A DNA stretch of 64,000 nucleotides from Niastella sp. (GTDB lineage: Bacteria > Bacteroidota > Bacteroidia > Chitinophagales > Chitinophagaceae). Shown here piece after piece: positions 15,596-22,999 of the stretch. Location of the stretch: the NCBI GenBank assembly GCA_017744515.1, contig JAGIBF010000014.1, positions 1-64,000 of the forward strand, in the 5' to 3' direction. How positions within the stretch are numbered: position 1 is the stretch's first letter; every line of letters starts with the position of its first letter. Under the pieces are notes generated by a model that saw nothing but the letters and a program-made list of their open reading frames with translations, was not told the DNA's origin and did not search any database. The position numbers and the translations under genes were made by a program.

Positions 15596-15715
15596 GACCT
15601 TGCATTTTAGACCGCAAAGGTCGGCCATAAGCGCAGGAAATTTTTTAACATAAGATAAGAAAGGGTATCAACACAACTGCGCCGTAGTTCGTGCCCCCAC
15701 GAACCACACCACACC

Positions 15716-16282
15716 TCAACGCAGCTCAGCCCGTATCCTGCTGAGCGTTACCTGCGTTACACCAAGGTAAGAAGCAATATAACCAAGCTGCACCCGCTGG
15801 ATCAGCTCAGGGCTACTTTCCAGGAGATTTTTATACCGCTCGGAAGCAGGTTGAAATTGAAGACCGATAAAGCAGGATTCCGTTTTTACAAGCTCTTGTT
15901 CGGCCAGCTTACGCCCCCAGTTGGCCAGTTGAATATGAGTGTCGAAGAGGTGACGTATTTCAGAGTGGGATATACTATAAACGATAGAGTCCTCCAGCAG
16001 TTCAACCGTCTCATAACCCGGTTTATCAGCAACATAACTGTTGTAAGAAAGCGCCACGGAACCTTCCGCACCAAACCAGAAAGTGATCTCTTTATCCTCC
16101 CGGTAACAATAAGCCCGGGCGATACCCTTTTCAATGAAGTACAACTTTTGTTCTACGCGCCCTTCCCTTAGCAAAACATGATTTTTGGGAAGCTCCTCCG
16201 CTACCAGCAAACCAGTCAGCTCTTGCAATACCGGCGCCGGCAGCGGATAGATACGTTGTATATGTTGTATAACAGTATTCAA
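15716..16282 (-). CDS. Crp/Fnr-family transcriptional regulator
   Basis: This 188-residue cytoplasmic protein has an N-terminal cyclic-nucleotide-binding-like domain (residues ~5-120: LPKNHVLLREGRVEQKLYFIEKGIARAYCYREDKEITFWFGAEG). A C-terminal winged helix-turn-helix follows, ending RVQLGYIASYLGVTQVTLSRIRAEL. The pattern is common in Bacteroidota Crp-like regulators, which often lack the cAMP-contacting residues. It begins MNTVIQHIQRIYPL. The start is a TTG at 16282; an in-frame stop at 16295 leaves no room for an upstream ATG. It lies 4 bases behind the ThuA gene, so the two are probably one transcript. Confidence 0.85.
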   Translation of the reverse strand: MNTVIQHIQRIYPLPAPVLQELTGLLVAEELPKNHVLLREGRVEQKLYFIEKGIARAYCYREDKEITFWFGAEGSVALSYNSYVADKPGYETVELLEDSIVYSISHSEIRHLFDTHIQLANWGRKLAEQELVKTESCFIGLQFQPASERYKNLLESSPELIQRVQLGYIASYLGVTQVTLSRIRAELR

Positions 16283-16286
16283 AAAA

Positions 16287-17015
16287 TTACTTCTTCATAG
16301 CATATCGGATACCACCCAGCAAATGCTGCAGGAACAAAGTGTCGGTAGTAAAAGACTCATCCGTATGCCCCAGTTCAGTATAGAAGGCGCGGCCGCCATC
16401 GTATTTATGATACCAGGCCATGGGATGATAAGAAGTGTCCATTCGTCGACCGGTATAAGACGTTTCATCGATCGTGATCAAAACGTGGATACTGTCCGAT
16501 ATCCATTTAAAATTGTACCACTCGTCCTTTCTTGTCCAACGCTTGGGCAAATGCTTGGTGGAAATATGTTTACTATCTACAATGTCAAGCGAAGCATCCT
16601 GCGTAGCAGGGTGACTTTTAAAATAAGCCCCTACCAGCCTGCCATACCAGGGCCAGTCATATTCAGTATCGGTAGCGGCATGTACACCCACAAAACCACC
16701 GCCGGAGCGGATATATTGCTCGAATGCAGCCTGCTGTTGATCATCCAATACATTACCCGTAGTGCTCAGGAATACCACAGCCTTATATTTTTTCAGGTTA
16801 TCCTTATTGAACACAGTAGCATCAGTAGTAGTATCTACTCCGAATTTGTTTTCCTGACCCATTTTGATAATGGCCAGTTTGCCTTGGGCAATGGAATTGT
16901 GATGAAAGCCGGCTGTTTTACAGAATACCAATACTTTATTCTTCTGCGCAGCTGTTGTCAAAGACACCAATACCATAAACAACACGGCACCCGATATTTT
17001 AGAGAAAGTGGTCAT
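16287..17015 (-). CDS. secreted ThuA-like domain protein
   Basis: The 242-residue protein has a signal peptide (MTTFSKISGAVLFMVLVSLTTAAQ) and a ThuA-like class-I glutamine-amidotransferase fold: KVLVFCKTAGFHHNSIAQG, VFLSTTGNVLDDQQQAAFEQYIRSGGGFVGVHAATDTEYDWPWYGRLVGAYFKSHP, HPMAWYHKYDGGRAFYTELGHTDESF. ThuA is linked to trehalose/keto-sugar use in rhizobia, and in Bacteroidota such domains often occur with sugar-acting enzymes in the periplasm. The reaction is not established. It is transcribed away from the acidic-protein cluster and is followed by the Crp-like gene. Confidence 0.88.
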   Translation of the reverse strand: MTTFSKISGAVLFMVLVSLTTAAQKNKVLVFCKTAGFHHNSIAQGKLAIIKMGQENKFGVDTTTDATVFNKDNLKKYKAVVFLSTTGNVLDDQQQAAFEQYIRSGGGFVGVHAATDTEYDWPWYGRLVGAYFKSHPATQDASLDIVDSKHISTKHLPKRWTRKDEWYNFKWISDSIHVLITIDETSYTGRRMDTSYHPMAWYHKYDGGRAFYTELGHTDESFTTDTLFLQHLLGGIRYAMKK

Positions 17016-17168
17016 ATGGCTTTTAATTAAGAAGATGAACTTATTCCGTGAAGCTAAGGCAAAACCACGAATATTTTTTCACCCGGTACTGGTCTTCTTA
17101 TCTCATCGCGAAAAAAATTTCATCCTCCTTCTTTTCCCAACTAATTGACAGACAGACATTTTTTCAAC

Positions 17169-17184
17169 TGGCACCGCCTTTGGA
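17169..17184 (+). promoter_or_regulatory. candidate sigma-54 (RpoN) promoter of the acidic-protein cluster
   Basis: TGGCAC-CGCCT-TTGGA matches the -24/-12 consensus TGGCAC-N5-TTGCW with correct spacing; only the C of the -12 GC is changed (to G). It lies about 67 bases upstream of the first cluster gene, giving a leader near 55 bases. A sigma-54 activator gene (24910..26283) lies just beyond the cluster, which supports the assignment. I saw no clear activator-binding dyad upstream. Confidence 0.55.
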
Positions 17185-17250
17185 TATACATCAGCGTAAC
17201 CAGGAGTTACCTGATTGTCATCATCATTCTTCATTTTAAAACATTTTGTT

Positions 17251-18036
17251 ATGCACAACATCGATCGAACAACCAATGAGTATGAATTCAGCCATGAATT
17301 CGAATTTGAAGGCGAGGGAGAAGGAGAATTTGAGTTTGAGTTTGAAGGAGAGGGCGAAGGAGAATTTGAATTTGAAGGAGAACTCGAAGGAGAAGCGTTG
17401 GAACTGGAACTCGCTACCCAGTTGCTGGAAGTTACCAACGAATACGAACTCGAACAATTCCTCGGCAACGTATTCAAGAAAATAGGCCGGGGCGTTTCCA
17501 ACTTTGCTAAATCATCAGTAGGTAAAGGATTGTTGGGCGGTTTGAAATCCATTGCCAAAAAAGCCTTACCCATTGCAGGCGGTGCATTGGGCAACCTCGT
17601 AGCACCCGGTATTGGCGGTATGATCGGCAGCAAACTGGGCGGTTTCGCTTCCAACATGTTCGAACTCGAGCTCGAAGGCCTCAGCCATGAAGACCGCGAA
17701 TTTGAAGTAGCACGACGCTTCGTACGCTTTGCTTCCGATGCCACCCGTCGCGCATCCTCTGCAGCAGCTGCAGGCGCATCCCCCAAAGCAGCCGTAGGCA
17801 ATGCCCTCAAACAAGCAGCTTACAACCATGCGCCCGGTTTACTTCGCAAACGTCGTGGCGGTAGACCAGGAAGGCCAGGTCGTCCAGGCGGCAGACCAGG
17901 TATAGGCATGAGCAGCGGCGCAGGCGCCAGCGCTTACAGTAGCAGTGGTGACGGCGGTTATGATGGCGGCGGCGATGCAGGCACTTCAGGCACATGGGTG
18001 AAAGATGGCAACAACATCATCGTTTACGGAGCCTGA
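17251..18036 (+). CDS. acidic-repeat, glycine-zipper protein A (261 aa)
   Basis: Not a family I can name. From ATG 17251 the layout is: residues 11-58, an extremely acidic E/F/G repeat (EFEFEGEGEGEFEFEFEGEG); 59-74, LLEVTNEYELEQFLGNV; 75-135, a basic then Gly/Ala-rich segment with a glycine-zipper (GGALGNLVAPGIGGMIGSKLGG) able to enter membranes or self-assemble; 147-200, an Ala-rich helix with many Arg; 201-217, basic GRPGRPGRPGGRPG; then a Gly/Ser linker and the end WVKDGNNIIVYGA. Acid head and basic tail suggest charge-driven assembly (inference). It is paralogous to the next gene. No signal peptide is seen. The track start at 17215 is a TTG with no support. It is first in the cluster, behind the sigma-54-like site. 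Confidence 0.85.
   Translation: MHNIDRTTNEYEFSHEFEFEGEGEGEFEFEFEGEGEGEFEFEGELEGEALELELATQLLEVTNEYELEQFLGNVFKKIGRGVSNFAKSSVGKGLLGGLKSIAKKALPIAGGALGNLVAPGIGGMIGSKLGGFASNMFELELEGLSHEDREFEVARRFVRFASDATRRASSAAAAGASPKAAVGNALKQAAYNHAPGLLRKRRGGRPGRPGRPGGRPGIGMSSGAGASAYSSSGDGGYDGGGDAGTSGTWVKDGNNIIVYGA
17302..17397 (+). repeat. in-frame acidic coding repeat (GEGEGEFEFE units)
   Basis: Within gene A the DNA repeats ggcgagggagaaggagaa-tttgagtttgagtttgaa, then ggagagggcgaaggagaa-tttgaatttgaa, then ggagaactcgaaggagaa. It encodes GEGEGE-(FE)3, GEGEGE-(FE)2 and GELEGE. Synonymous changes between units show the repeat is not brand new. It is likely to vary in length between strains. Confidence 0.8.
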
Positions 18037-18079
18037 TCAACAACACAAAACCAATTCATAAAACTTTAAAAGAACTTCC

Positions 18080-18652
18080 ATGAGCTTATATGAATATGAA
18101 TTCAACAATGAATTCGAATACGAAGGAGAAGGTGAACTCGTTCACGAACTGTTAGCAGTTACCAATGAATACGAGTTCGAGAACTTTCTCGGCAATGTAT
18201 GGAACGCTGCCAGGCGCCTATACAATTCCCCGCAGGGACAAGCCATTAAAAAAGACTTCGTAGCCGGTGCCAAAAGCTTCGGCAAGAAAATGCTCCCCAG
18301 TGTAGGCCGTAACATCGGCTCCTATGTGGGAGGTAGTACCGGCGCCAACATTGGTGGCCAGCTCGCCAACGCAGCCAGCAACTGGCTCTTCAATGAAGTA
18401 GGCGAAACAGAGGCAGTCGACTACCTGCGCGTGGTGCGCAAAGCCGCCAAATACCTTAACAAAGCACTCAGCGAAGGCGCAAGCGGCACACCCAAAACAT
18501 TGGTCACCCAGGCCATCAACCAGGCTGCCCGTCCGGTATTGGCTAAACGTCGCTCCCAATCCAATGGTGGTGGATTCAATGGCCCCTCATCTAAAAAACA
18601 GGGAAAATGGTTCAGACAAGGAAATCAATTGATACTGCAGGGCGCGATCTGA
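18080..18652 (+). CDS. acidic, glycine-rich protein B (190 aa), paralogue of protein A
   Basis: A shorter relative of protein A of the same unknown family. The acidic head is brief (YEYEFNNEFEYEGEGELVHE). Then LLAVTNEYEFENFLGNV matches A's LLEVTNEYELEQFLGNV at 14 of 17 positions. A basic stretch and glycine-rich segment follow (VGRNIGSYVGGSTGANIGGQLANAASNW), then an Arg/Ala helix (DYLRVVRKAAKYLNKALSEGA), a KRR site, a Gly/Ser linker and the end GKWFRQGNQLILQGAI, again like A. It starts 43 bases after A. Its last 46 bases overlap the start of the metalloprotease gene. No signal peptide or lipobox. Confidence 0.85.
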   Translation: MSLYEYEFNNEFEYEGEGELVHELLAVTNEYEFENFLGNVWNAARRLYNSPQGQAIKKDFVAGAKSFGKKMLPSVGRNIGSYVGGSTGANIGGQLANAASNWLFNEVGETEAVDYLRVVRKAAKYLNKALSEGASGTPKTLVTQAINQAARPVLAKRRSQSNGGGFNGPSSKKQGKWFRQGNQLILQGAI

Positions 18653-19884
18653 AATACCAGCAGTTCCTCATCAATGAAGCCCAGGGGTTATTGACACGCC
18701 TGTCGCAGCTACAGCCCTTCGAAACATCGATGCCAATGGTAATGGCAGCAGCTATTCCCTACGTGGCGCAAAAGAACATCTATGAACTGATGCGCACAGG
18801 CAAAGAACTCCTTTCGAAGAAAGTGCGGCGCTTCATCGACAGGATGAGACAACCACACGGCATGCACATCGAAAAATGTCAGGCAGCCTACGCAGTATTG
18901 AAACTACAATTCAATGCCCTGCTGGATCAGTTCGACATATTTGCCGATGTGGTAAGCCAGCGCGGCGAAAACGAAACCGGTATATGGGTGGCAGGGCTGG
19001 ATGTATTTGCAAAAGACGCCCTTAAGATGGAGCGCTTCCTGATGGATGCACCACCGCTGATTTGCTACCTCGACCGGGGACATGGAGCCGCCATCCGAAG
19101 AGCCCGTACACGATTACCCGGCGGCGATGAAAATCCCGTTGCGGTAATTAAGATACCCCGCGAAAGAATGGTAGCGAGCGGCATAGGTTCCTCACTGGTA
19201 CATGAAGTAGGACACCAGGGCTCAGCACTCCTCGACCTGATACCTTCACTGAAACCAGTACTCGAAGATCTCTCGCGGCGCGATACTGCCCGCGCGGAAT
19301 CCTGGCGGTTGTTGAACCGGTGGATATCCGAGATTTTGTCCGACTTCTGGGCAGTGTCCTTTCTCGGTATCAGCGCCACCACAGGCCTGATGAGCGTGGT
19401 AAGCCTGCCAAAATACTTTGTATTCAGGGCTGTGGACAACGATCCGCATCCCTTTCCCTGGATACGCGTGAAGATCAGTCTCGCCTTTGGCAAACACATT
19501 TATCCCGAAGATCAATGGTATCGTCTGGAGCGACTTTGGGAATCGATGTATCCAAAAACAGGGCTAAAGCCATCCGCATTGCAATTGATCAGTAACCTCG
19601 AAGACACACTGGCCGATTTCGTAAAGCTGGTAGTAGAGCACAAACCCTTAAAACTAAAAGGGAAACAAGTGCGTGAAATATTCCCTTACGACGAAAGACA
19701 TCCGCGCCAGTTGAGAGCCTATTACGAGCAATGGGATAACGACCAGGAGATCATGAAAAAACAACGACCCTCGCTGGTATTTGCGGTAATAGGGCAGGCG
19801 AGGGCCGACAATGTCATCACGCTCTTTACCGAAAACAGAGTACTTACCAATATGCTCCGTCATTGGGCATTGGTAAATATCTGA
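18607..19884 (+). CDS. gluzincin-like metalloprotease (425 aa), cluster gene C
   Basis: Probably a cytoplasmic zinc peptidase. HEVGHQ at residues 199-204 supplies two His ligands and the catalytic Glu; SEILSDFW (E242, D246) about 40 residues later fits the third ligand and Asp of gluzincins (HExxH...ExxxD). The flanks have no family I recognise: an all-helical N-terminus (1-120) and a charged C-terminus. No signal peptide or membrane helix. The start ATG 18607, preceded by 'caggga', lies inside the end of gene B, and the next Met is 42 residues on, so the 46-base overlap seems real and suggests coupled translation. A natural guess is that it processes A, B or the nuclease-like protein; the sequence does not prove it. 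Confidence 0.8.
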   Translation: MVQTRKSIDTAGRDLKYQQFLINEAQGLLTRLSQLQPFETSMPMVMAAAIPYVAQKNIYELMRTGKELLSKKVRRFIDRMRQPHGMHIEKCQAAYAVLKLQFNALLDQFDIFADVVSQRGENETGIWVAGLDVFAKDALKMERFLMDAPPLICYLDRGHGAAIRRARTRLPGGDENPVAVIKIPRERMVASGIGSSLVHEVGHQGSALLDLIPSLKPVLEDLSRRDTARAESWRLLNRWISEILSDFWAVSFLGISATTGLMSVVSLPKYFVFRAVDNDPHPFPWIRVKISLAFGKHIYPEDQWYRLERLWESMYPKTGLKPSALQLISNLEDTLADFVKLVVEHKPLKLKGKQVREIFPYDERHPRQLRAYYEQWDNDQEIMKKQRPSLVFAVIGQARADNVITLFTENRVLTNMLRHWALVNI

Positions 19885-19919
19885 TGGTATCACAATTATG
19901 AAACTTAAAACTAAATACC

Positions 19920-21866
19920 ATGGCATTCACTAAAGCAACCAATCCGGTTTGTGACCGGTTGGGCAAAAATACATTCGACTTCTTTGCCCAGCAAGGTGGT
20001 GAGGGAGGCAATGTCCCGGTGGTAGATGTGGGAAAAGTACTCACACGCCGCAAAGATCCCGTTATCAAAGTAGGAGATGTTATATACATCACCATACGGT
20101 TCAGCGTGCCCTCTGATCAGGTAGACACCATAACCGATCAGAACCTCGACACCTTTTTTAAATTTTATTCCCGCGCCGATGAGAGCGAGTTAAAAGTGAG
20201 GATACTCGCTGATACATTTCAGGTAGAAGATTTTGTAGAACCCGGCGATGGCCAGAGCATATTGGTAAACATGCAATTCGAAGGATTGCTCGATCTGGCC
20301 GATCTCGCCTCCGGTGAAAAAGTCGTTGATCTGTTGGGATATAATCTCAACGCAGGCCGCGTTATACAAGTCATCGTGGCCAGCTCTGATCCCTTCTACC
20401 TCCATCAATCCCTGGCCGAATTCATGCAGCCCAACATTATCAATGCTGGTGTTGGCAATGAGCTCACCGACGCTACCCGCGACAAGCATTTTCCTGTAGG
20501 ACTTCGGCCGGTAACCTTCGAAGAAACAGCAGATGTAAAATTATGGAGGACGATTCGGGACGCCACCACAGCACTCTCCTTCAAAAACTACTATGATTTC
20601 ATGAATGTCATCTTCTGCGGAGAAGATATGCCTATCGATCATGAAAATCAGTTCCAACAGGAATTACGAAGACTTAAAAAGCGCAGGAAACTGCCTTTCA
20701 ACGACACCGATGCATACCGCTCCATCAAGATAGCCACCGAAGCATTCGTGATGGTAAACCTGGCCAATAGCACCGGCGACCTTTCAGGCTACCTGCAATC
20801 AGTGTCCGACTCTACCGGCGAAGTGTTGCAGATTATTCCCTACCTCGCGATCATCCGCAACAAGTTGAGCGATATAGATTTCAAATCCACCAGCTTTGAA
20901 GACGCCCTCAACAACTTCATCAACCCCAATAACCAGCCGGTGGCAGATACCTGCTATGGCATTATTTCAGAACGTATCCAGCAACCTATTTTCCTGGAGC
21001 TTATCTGGAGCTATTGGCACGAAGAAAGCATGATGGTACAGGGAGTCAATACGATTGCCCGGCGCTTCCAGAACATCAAAGGCGAAGGCGCTGTAGATCC
21101 ACTGGCCAACTTGGAAATAGGACCCCTGCGTCCCCTTAGCAATCTCATGTGGGGATACATCCAGGATGAACAACACAGACTTACGGTACGTCGCAGAGCC
21201 TACGAATACGATCACCATTATGGCATCACATTACAAGGCAAAGCAGTTACCAACATGCGCACAGCCGATAGTCGCAGCAAATTCATCGAGGCATTCCATA
21301 CCTTGCTCAACCTTTGCATGAAATTCTTCCGTCAGCACGATGATACCACAGTAGTAGCAGATGGCTTCCCCATCATGAACGCACTCAAAGAAGTGCACAT
21401 GATCCTCAGCGAAGGCGCCCACAACCAATACGGCGACCTGCCGTCCACTGCCCGTATCGAAATGCTCATGCAGCAATACCTGTTGGCACGCCCTGAATTC
21501 AGAGAGTTTCTGCCTACCCGCCAAATGGTACCCTATCCCGAAGCCTGGATGGACAGAGCCGCGGTACTCAACCAGTTACACAACTGGTCAAAGACCAGCG
21601 TACTCCACTTCCGTGACCTCGGAGTATTCGGCGAGCAGATACTCTTATCGATCAGGTTCGGCGCTTGGAGTACAGTATTCGATCGCACGCAGGCAGCCAA
21701 TTGGGCTATCTTCTGGAGGCCCCAGATTCAAAACTACATGCATGCCTACCGCGCCGTTACCGGTATGGATCTGGCACGCGAAGACAACGCACCAGTAGAT
21801 ATACAAATGCCTTCCACACATTTGGTACGCAGACTAAAAGAACAAAACAGTAAGATGAAGCTATGA
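19920..21866 (+). CDS. unknown 648-aa protein, cluster gene D
   Basis: I do not recognise this family. It starts MAFTKATNPVCDRLGKNTFDFFAQQGGEGGNVPVVDVGKVL, followed by a probably beta-rich N-terminal domain to residue ~190 (VIKVGDVIYITIRFSVPSDQV, KVRILADTFQVEDFVEPGDGQSILVNMQFEG). The remaining 450 residues look helical and rich in Arg, Phe and Trp (LRRLKKRRKLPFND, LIWSYWHEESMMVQGVNTIARRFQNI, RAYEYDHHYGITLQG). There is no signal peptide, transmembrane segment, Walker motif or metal-binding motif I can see. It begins 35 bases after gene C and overlaps gene E by 4 bases (ATGA). Size and position suggest a structural or scaffold role, which is a guess. Confidence 0.8.
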   Translation: MAFTKATNPVCDRLGKNTFDFFAQQGGEGGNVPVVDVGKVLTRRKDPVIKVGDVIYITIRFSVPSDQVDTITDQNLDTFFKFYSRADESELKVRILADTFQVEDFVEPGDGQSILVNMQFEGLLDLADLASGEKVVDLLGYNLNAGRVIQVIVASSDPFYLHQSLAEFMQPNIINAGVGNELTDATRDKHFPVGLRPVTFEETADVKLWRTIRDATTALSFKNYYDFMNVIFCGEDMPIDHENQFQQELRRLKKRRKLPFNDTDAYRSIKIATEAFVMVNLANSTGDLSGYLQSVSDSTGEVLQIIPYLAIIRNKLSDIDFKSTSFEDALNNFINPNNQPVADTCYGIISERIQQPIFLELIWSYWHEESMMVQGVNTIARRFQNIKGEGAVDPLANLEIGPLRPLSNLMWGYIQDEQHRLTVRRRAYEYDHHYGITLQGKAVTNMRTADSRSKFIEAFHTLLNLCMKFFRQHDDTTVVADGFPIMNALKEVHMILSEGAHNQYGDLPSTARIEMLMQQYLLARPEFREFLPTRQMVPYPEAWMDRAAVLNQLHNWSKTSVLHFRDLGVFGEQILLSIRFGAWSTVFDRTQAANWAIFWRPQIQNYMHAYRAVTGMDLAREDNAPVDIQMPSTHLVRRLKEQNSKMKL

Positions 21867-22999
21867 TGGATTTTACATCGTCGCTGTACCTTGGAATGAA
21901 ACATAGCAGTAATGAATTGAAAGGTTGGCAACAACTGACGACAGGCATACCTGCTGCATTAGGAGAATCCGGAGAAGCCGTACACGTGGCAAACTACGCG
22001 GCAGGTATGCAGGGGTTGGAAAGCGGATTGGTGGCCCCTTCCACCTTACACCTGTACTGGGACCTGTTTGATTTCCTGAGTCACCGGCAGGTGGTCGTAT
22101 TCATAGACGAAAAAGTATACCCTGTTTCAAGGTATGGCATAGAAAAATTGTTACTCAATAAAATACCCATACACACGTTCAGGCATTTCGATGCCACACA
22201 TGTAACAGAGCTGATAAAGAAAAATTGCAGCAGGACAAAGATACCGGTAATAATAAGCGACGGATGGTGTCCGGCCTGCGGCGGTTCAGCACCGCTACAA
22301 CGATACACTACGATTGTAAAGCCACTGAACGGATGGGTGATCGTAGATGATACCCAGGCATTCGGCATATTGGGTGCCGGTAAACATACAACACTACCCT
22401 ATGGAAAAGGCGGCGGTGGATTGCTACAATGGCAATTGGTACGGTCAACAACTATCGTAACGATTGTTTCATTAGCCAAAGGATTTGGAGCACCCATGTC
22501 TGTAATAAGCGGTTCGGGAACATTCATTGAATCCTTTGCGCAGCATAGCCAAACCAGAGTCAATTCAAGTCCGGTAAGCCAGGCCCACCTGCACGCTGCC
22601 ATGAATGCATTTCATCTTAACAAGCTGGAAGGCGACACACGAAGAGCAATACTTTGGCGGAATATCTGCCTGTTCAGATCGTTGCTGCAAAATGCAGGCA
22701 TAGCTGTGCAGGGCGGCATATTCCCGGTGCAAACTATTCATTGCCGTTCGCGCCGGCAAACCATATGGCTGTGGGAAACACTAAAGAGGAAAAAGATCAG
22801 AACAGTATTGATGACACCCCACGAAGAATTACATCCGGTATTGACATTCATTATCCGCAGCGATCACCAGCCCGGAGAGATCCAGGCACTGACAGAAACT
22901 ATAAAAAAGTACCCATTACTATTTAAACCATTTGATTATGTCAACACTACTACAGGAAATATTAACCGAACAGGAAGTACTCAAAATGCCACCCGGTGA
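21863..22999 (+). CDS. PLP-dependent alpha-oxoamine-synthase-like enzyme, cluster gene E
   Basis: The 378-residue protein follows the AONS/KBL (BioF-like) fold, whose members condense an amino acid with an acyl-CoA. DFTSSLYLGMKHSS corresponds to the family FxSNDYLGL. VIVDDTQAFGILGAG corresponds to VDDAHGTGVLG with the PLP-ring Asp (D162). VSLAKGFGAPMSVISGSG holds the Schiff-base Lys (K206). The usual His of DxAH is Gln here, which may alter chemistry. The substrate cannot be told, and biotin or haem synthesis is unlikely since no such genes are near. It overlaps D by 4 bases and runs 62 bases into gene F; its last ~25 residues (NTTTGNINRTG) look like readthrough. Confidence 0.8.
   Translation: MMDFTSSLYLGMKHSSNELKGWQQLTTGIPAALGESGEAVHVANYAAGMQGLESGLVAPSTLHLYWDLFDFLSHRQVVVFIDEKVYPVSRYGIEKLLLNKIPIHTFRHFDATHVTELIKKNCSRTKIPVIISDGWCPACGGSAPLQRYTTIVKPLNGWVIVDDTQAFGILGAGKHTTLPYGKGGGGLLQWQLVRSTTIVTIVSLAKGFGAPMSVISGSGTFIESFAQHSQTRVNSSPVSQAHLHAAMNAFHLNKLEGDTRRAILWRNICLFRSLLQNAGIAVQGGIFPVQTIHCRSRRQTIWLWETLKRKKIRTVLMTPHEELHPVLTFIIRSDHQPGEIQALTETIKKYPLLFKPFDYVNTTTGNINRTGSTQNATR

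Noticed and set aside
15596-15715. Guanidine riboswitch upstream of the SMR gene
   Set aside because: The 120-base region lacks any recognisable guanidine-I/II/III motif (no paired ACGR loops).
16323-17030. 235-aa plus-strand ORF
   Set aside because: Antisense shadow of the ThuA gene; no family similarity in its sequence, while the minus frame is a clear ThuA protein with signal peptide.
17103-17810. 235-aa minus-strand ORF rich in Ser/Pro (SPSPSNSNSNS)
   Set aside because: A shadow of the GAR-rich acidic repeat of gene A: the antisense of GAA/TTT codons gives the Ser/Asn/Pro pattern.
22932-22937. Track start (TTG) for gene F and similar TTG starts at 8484, 17215 and 30126
   Set aside because: An ATG within 6-36 bases downstream gives the expected N-terminus in each case, so the ATG was used.
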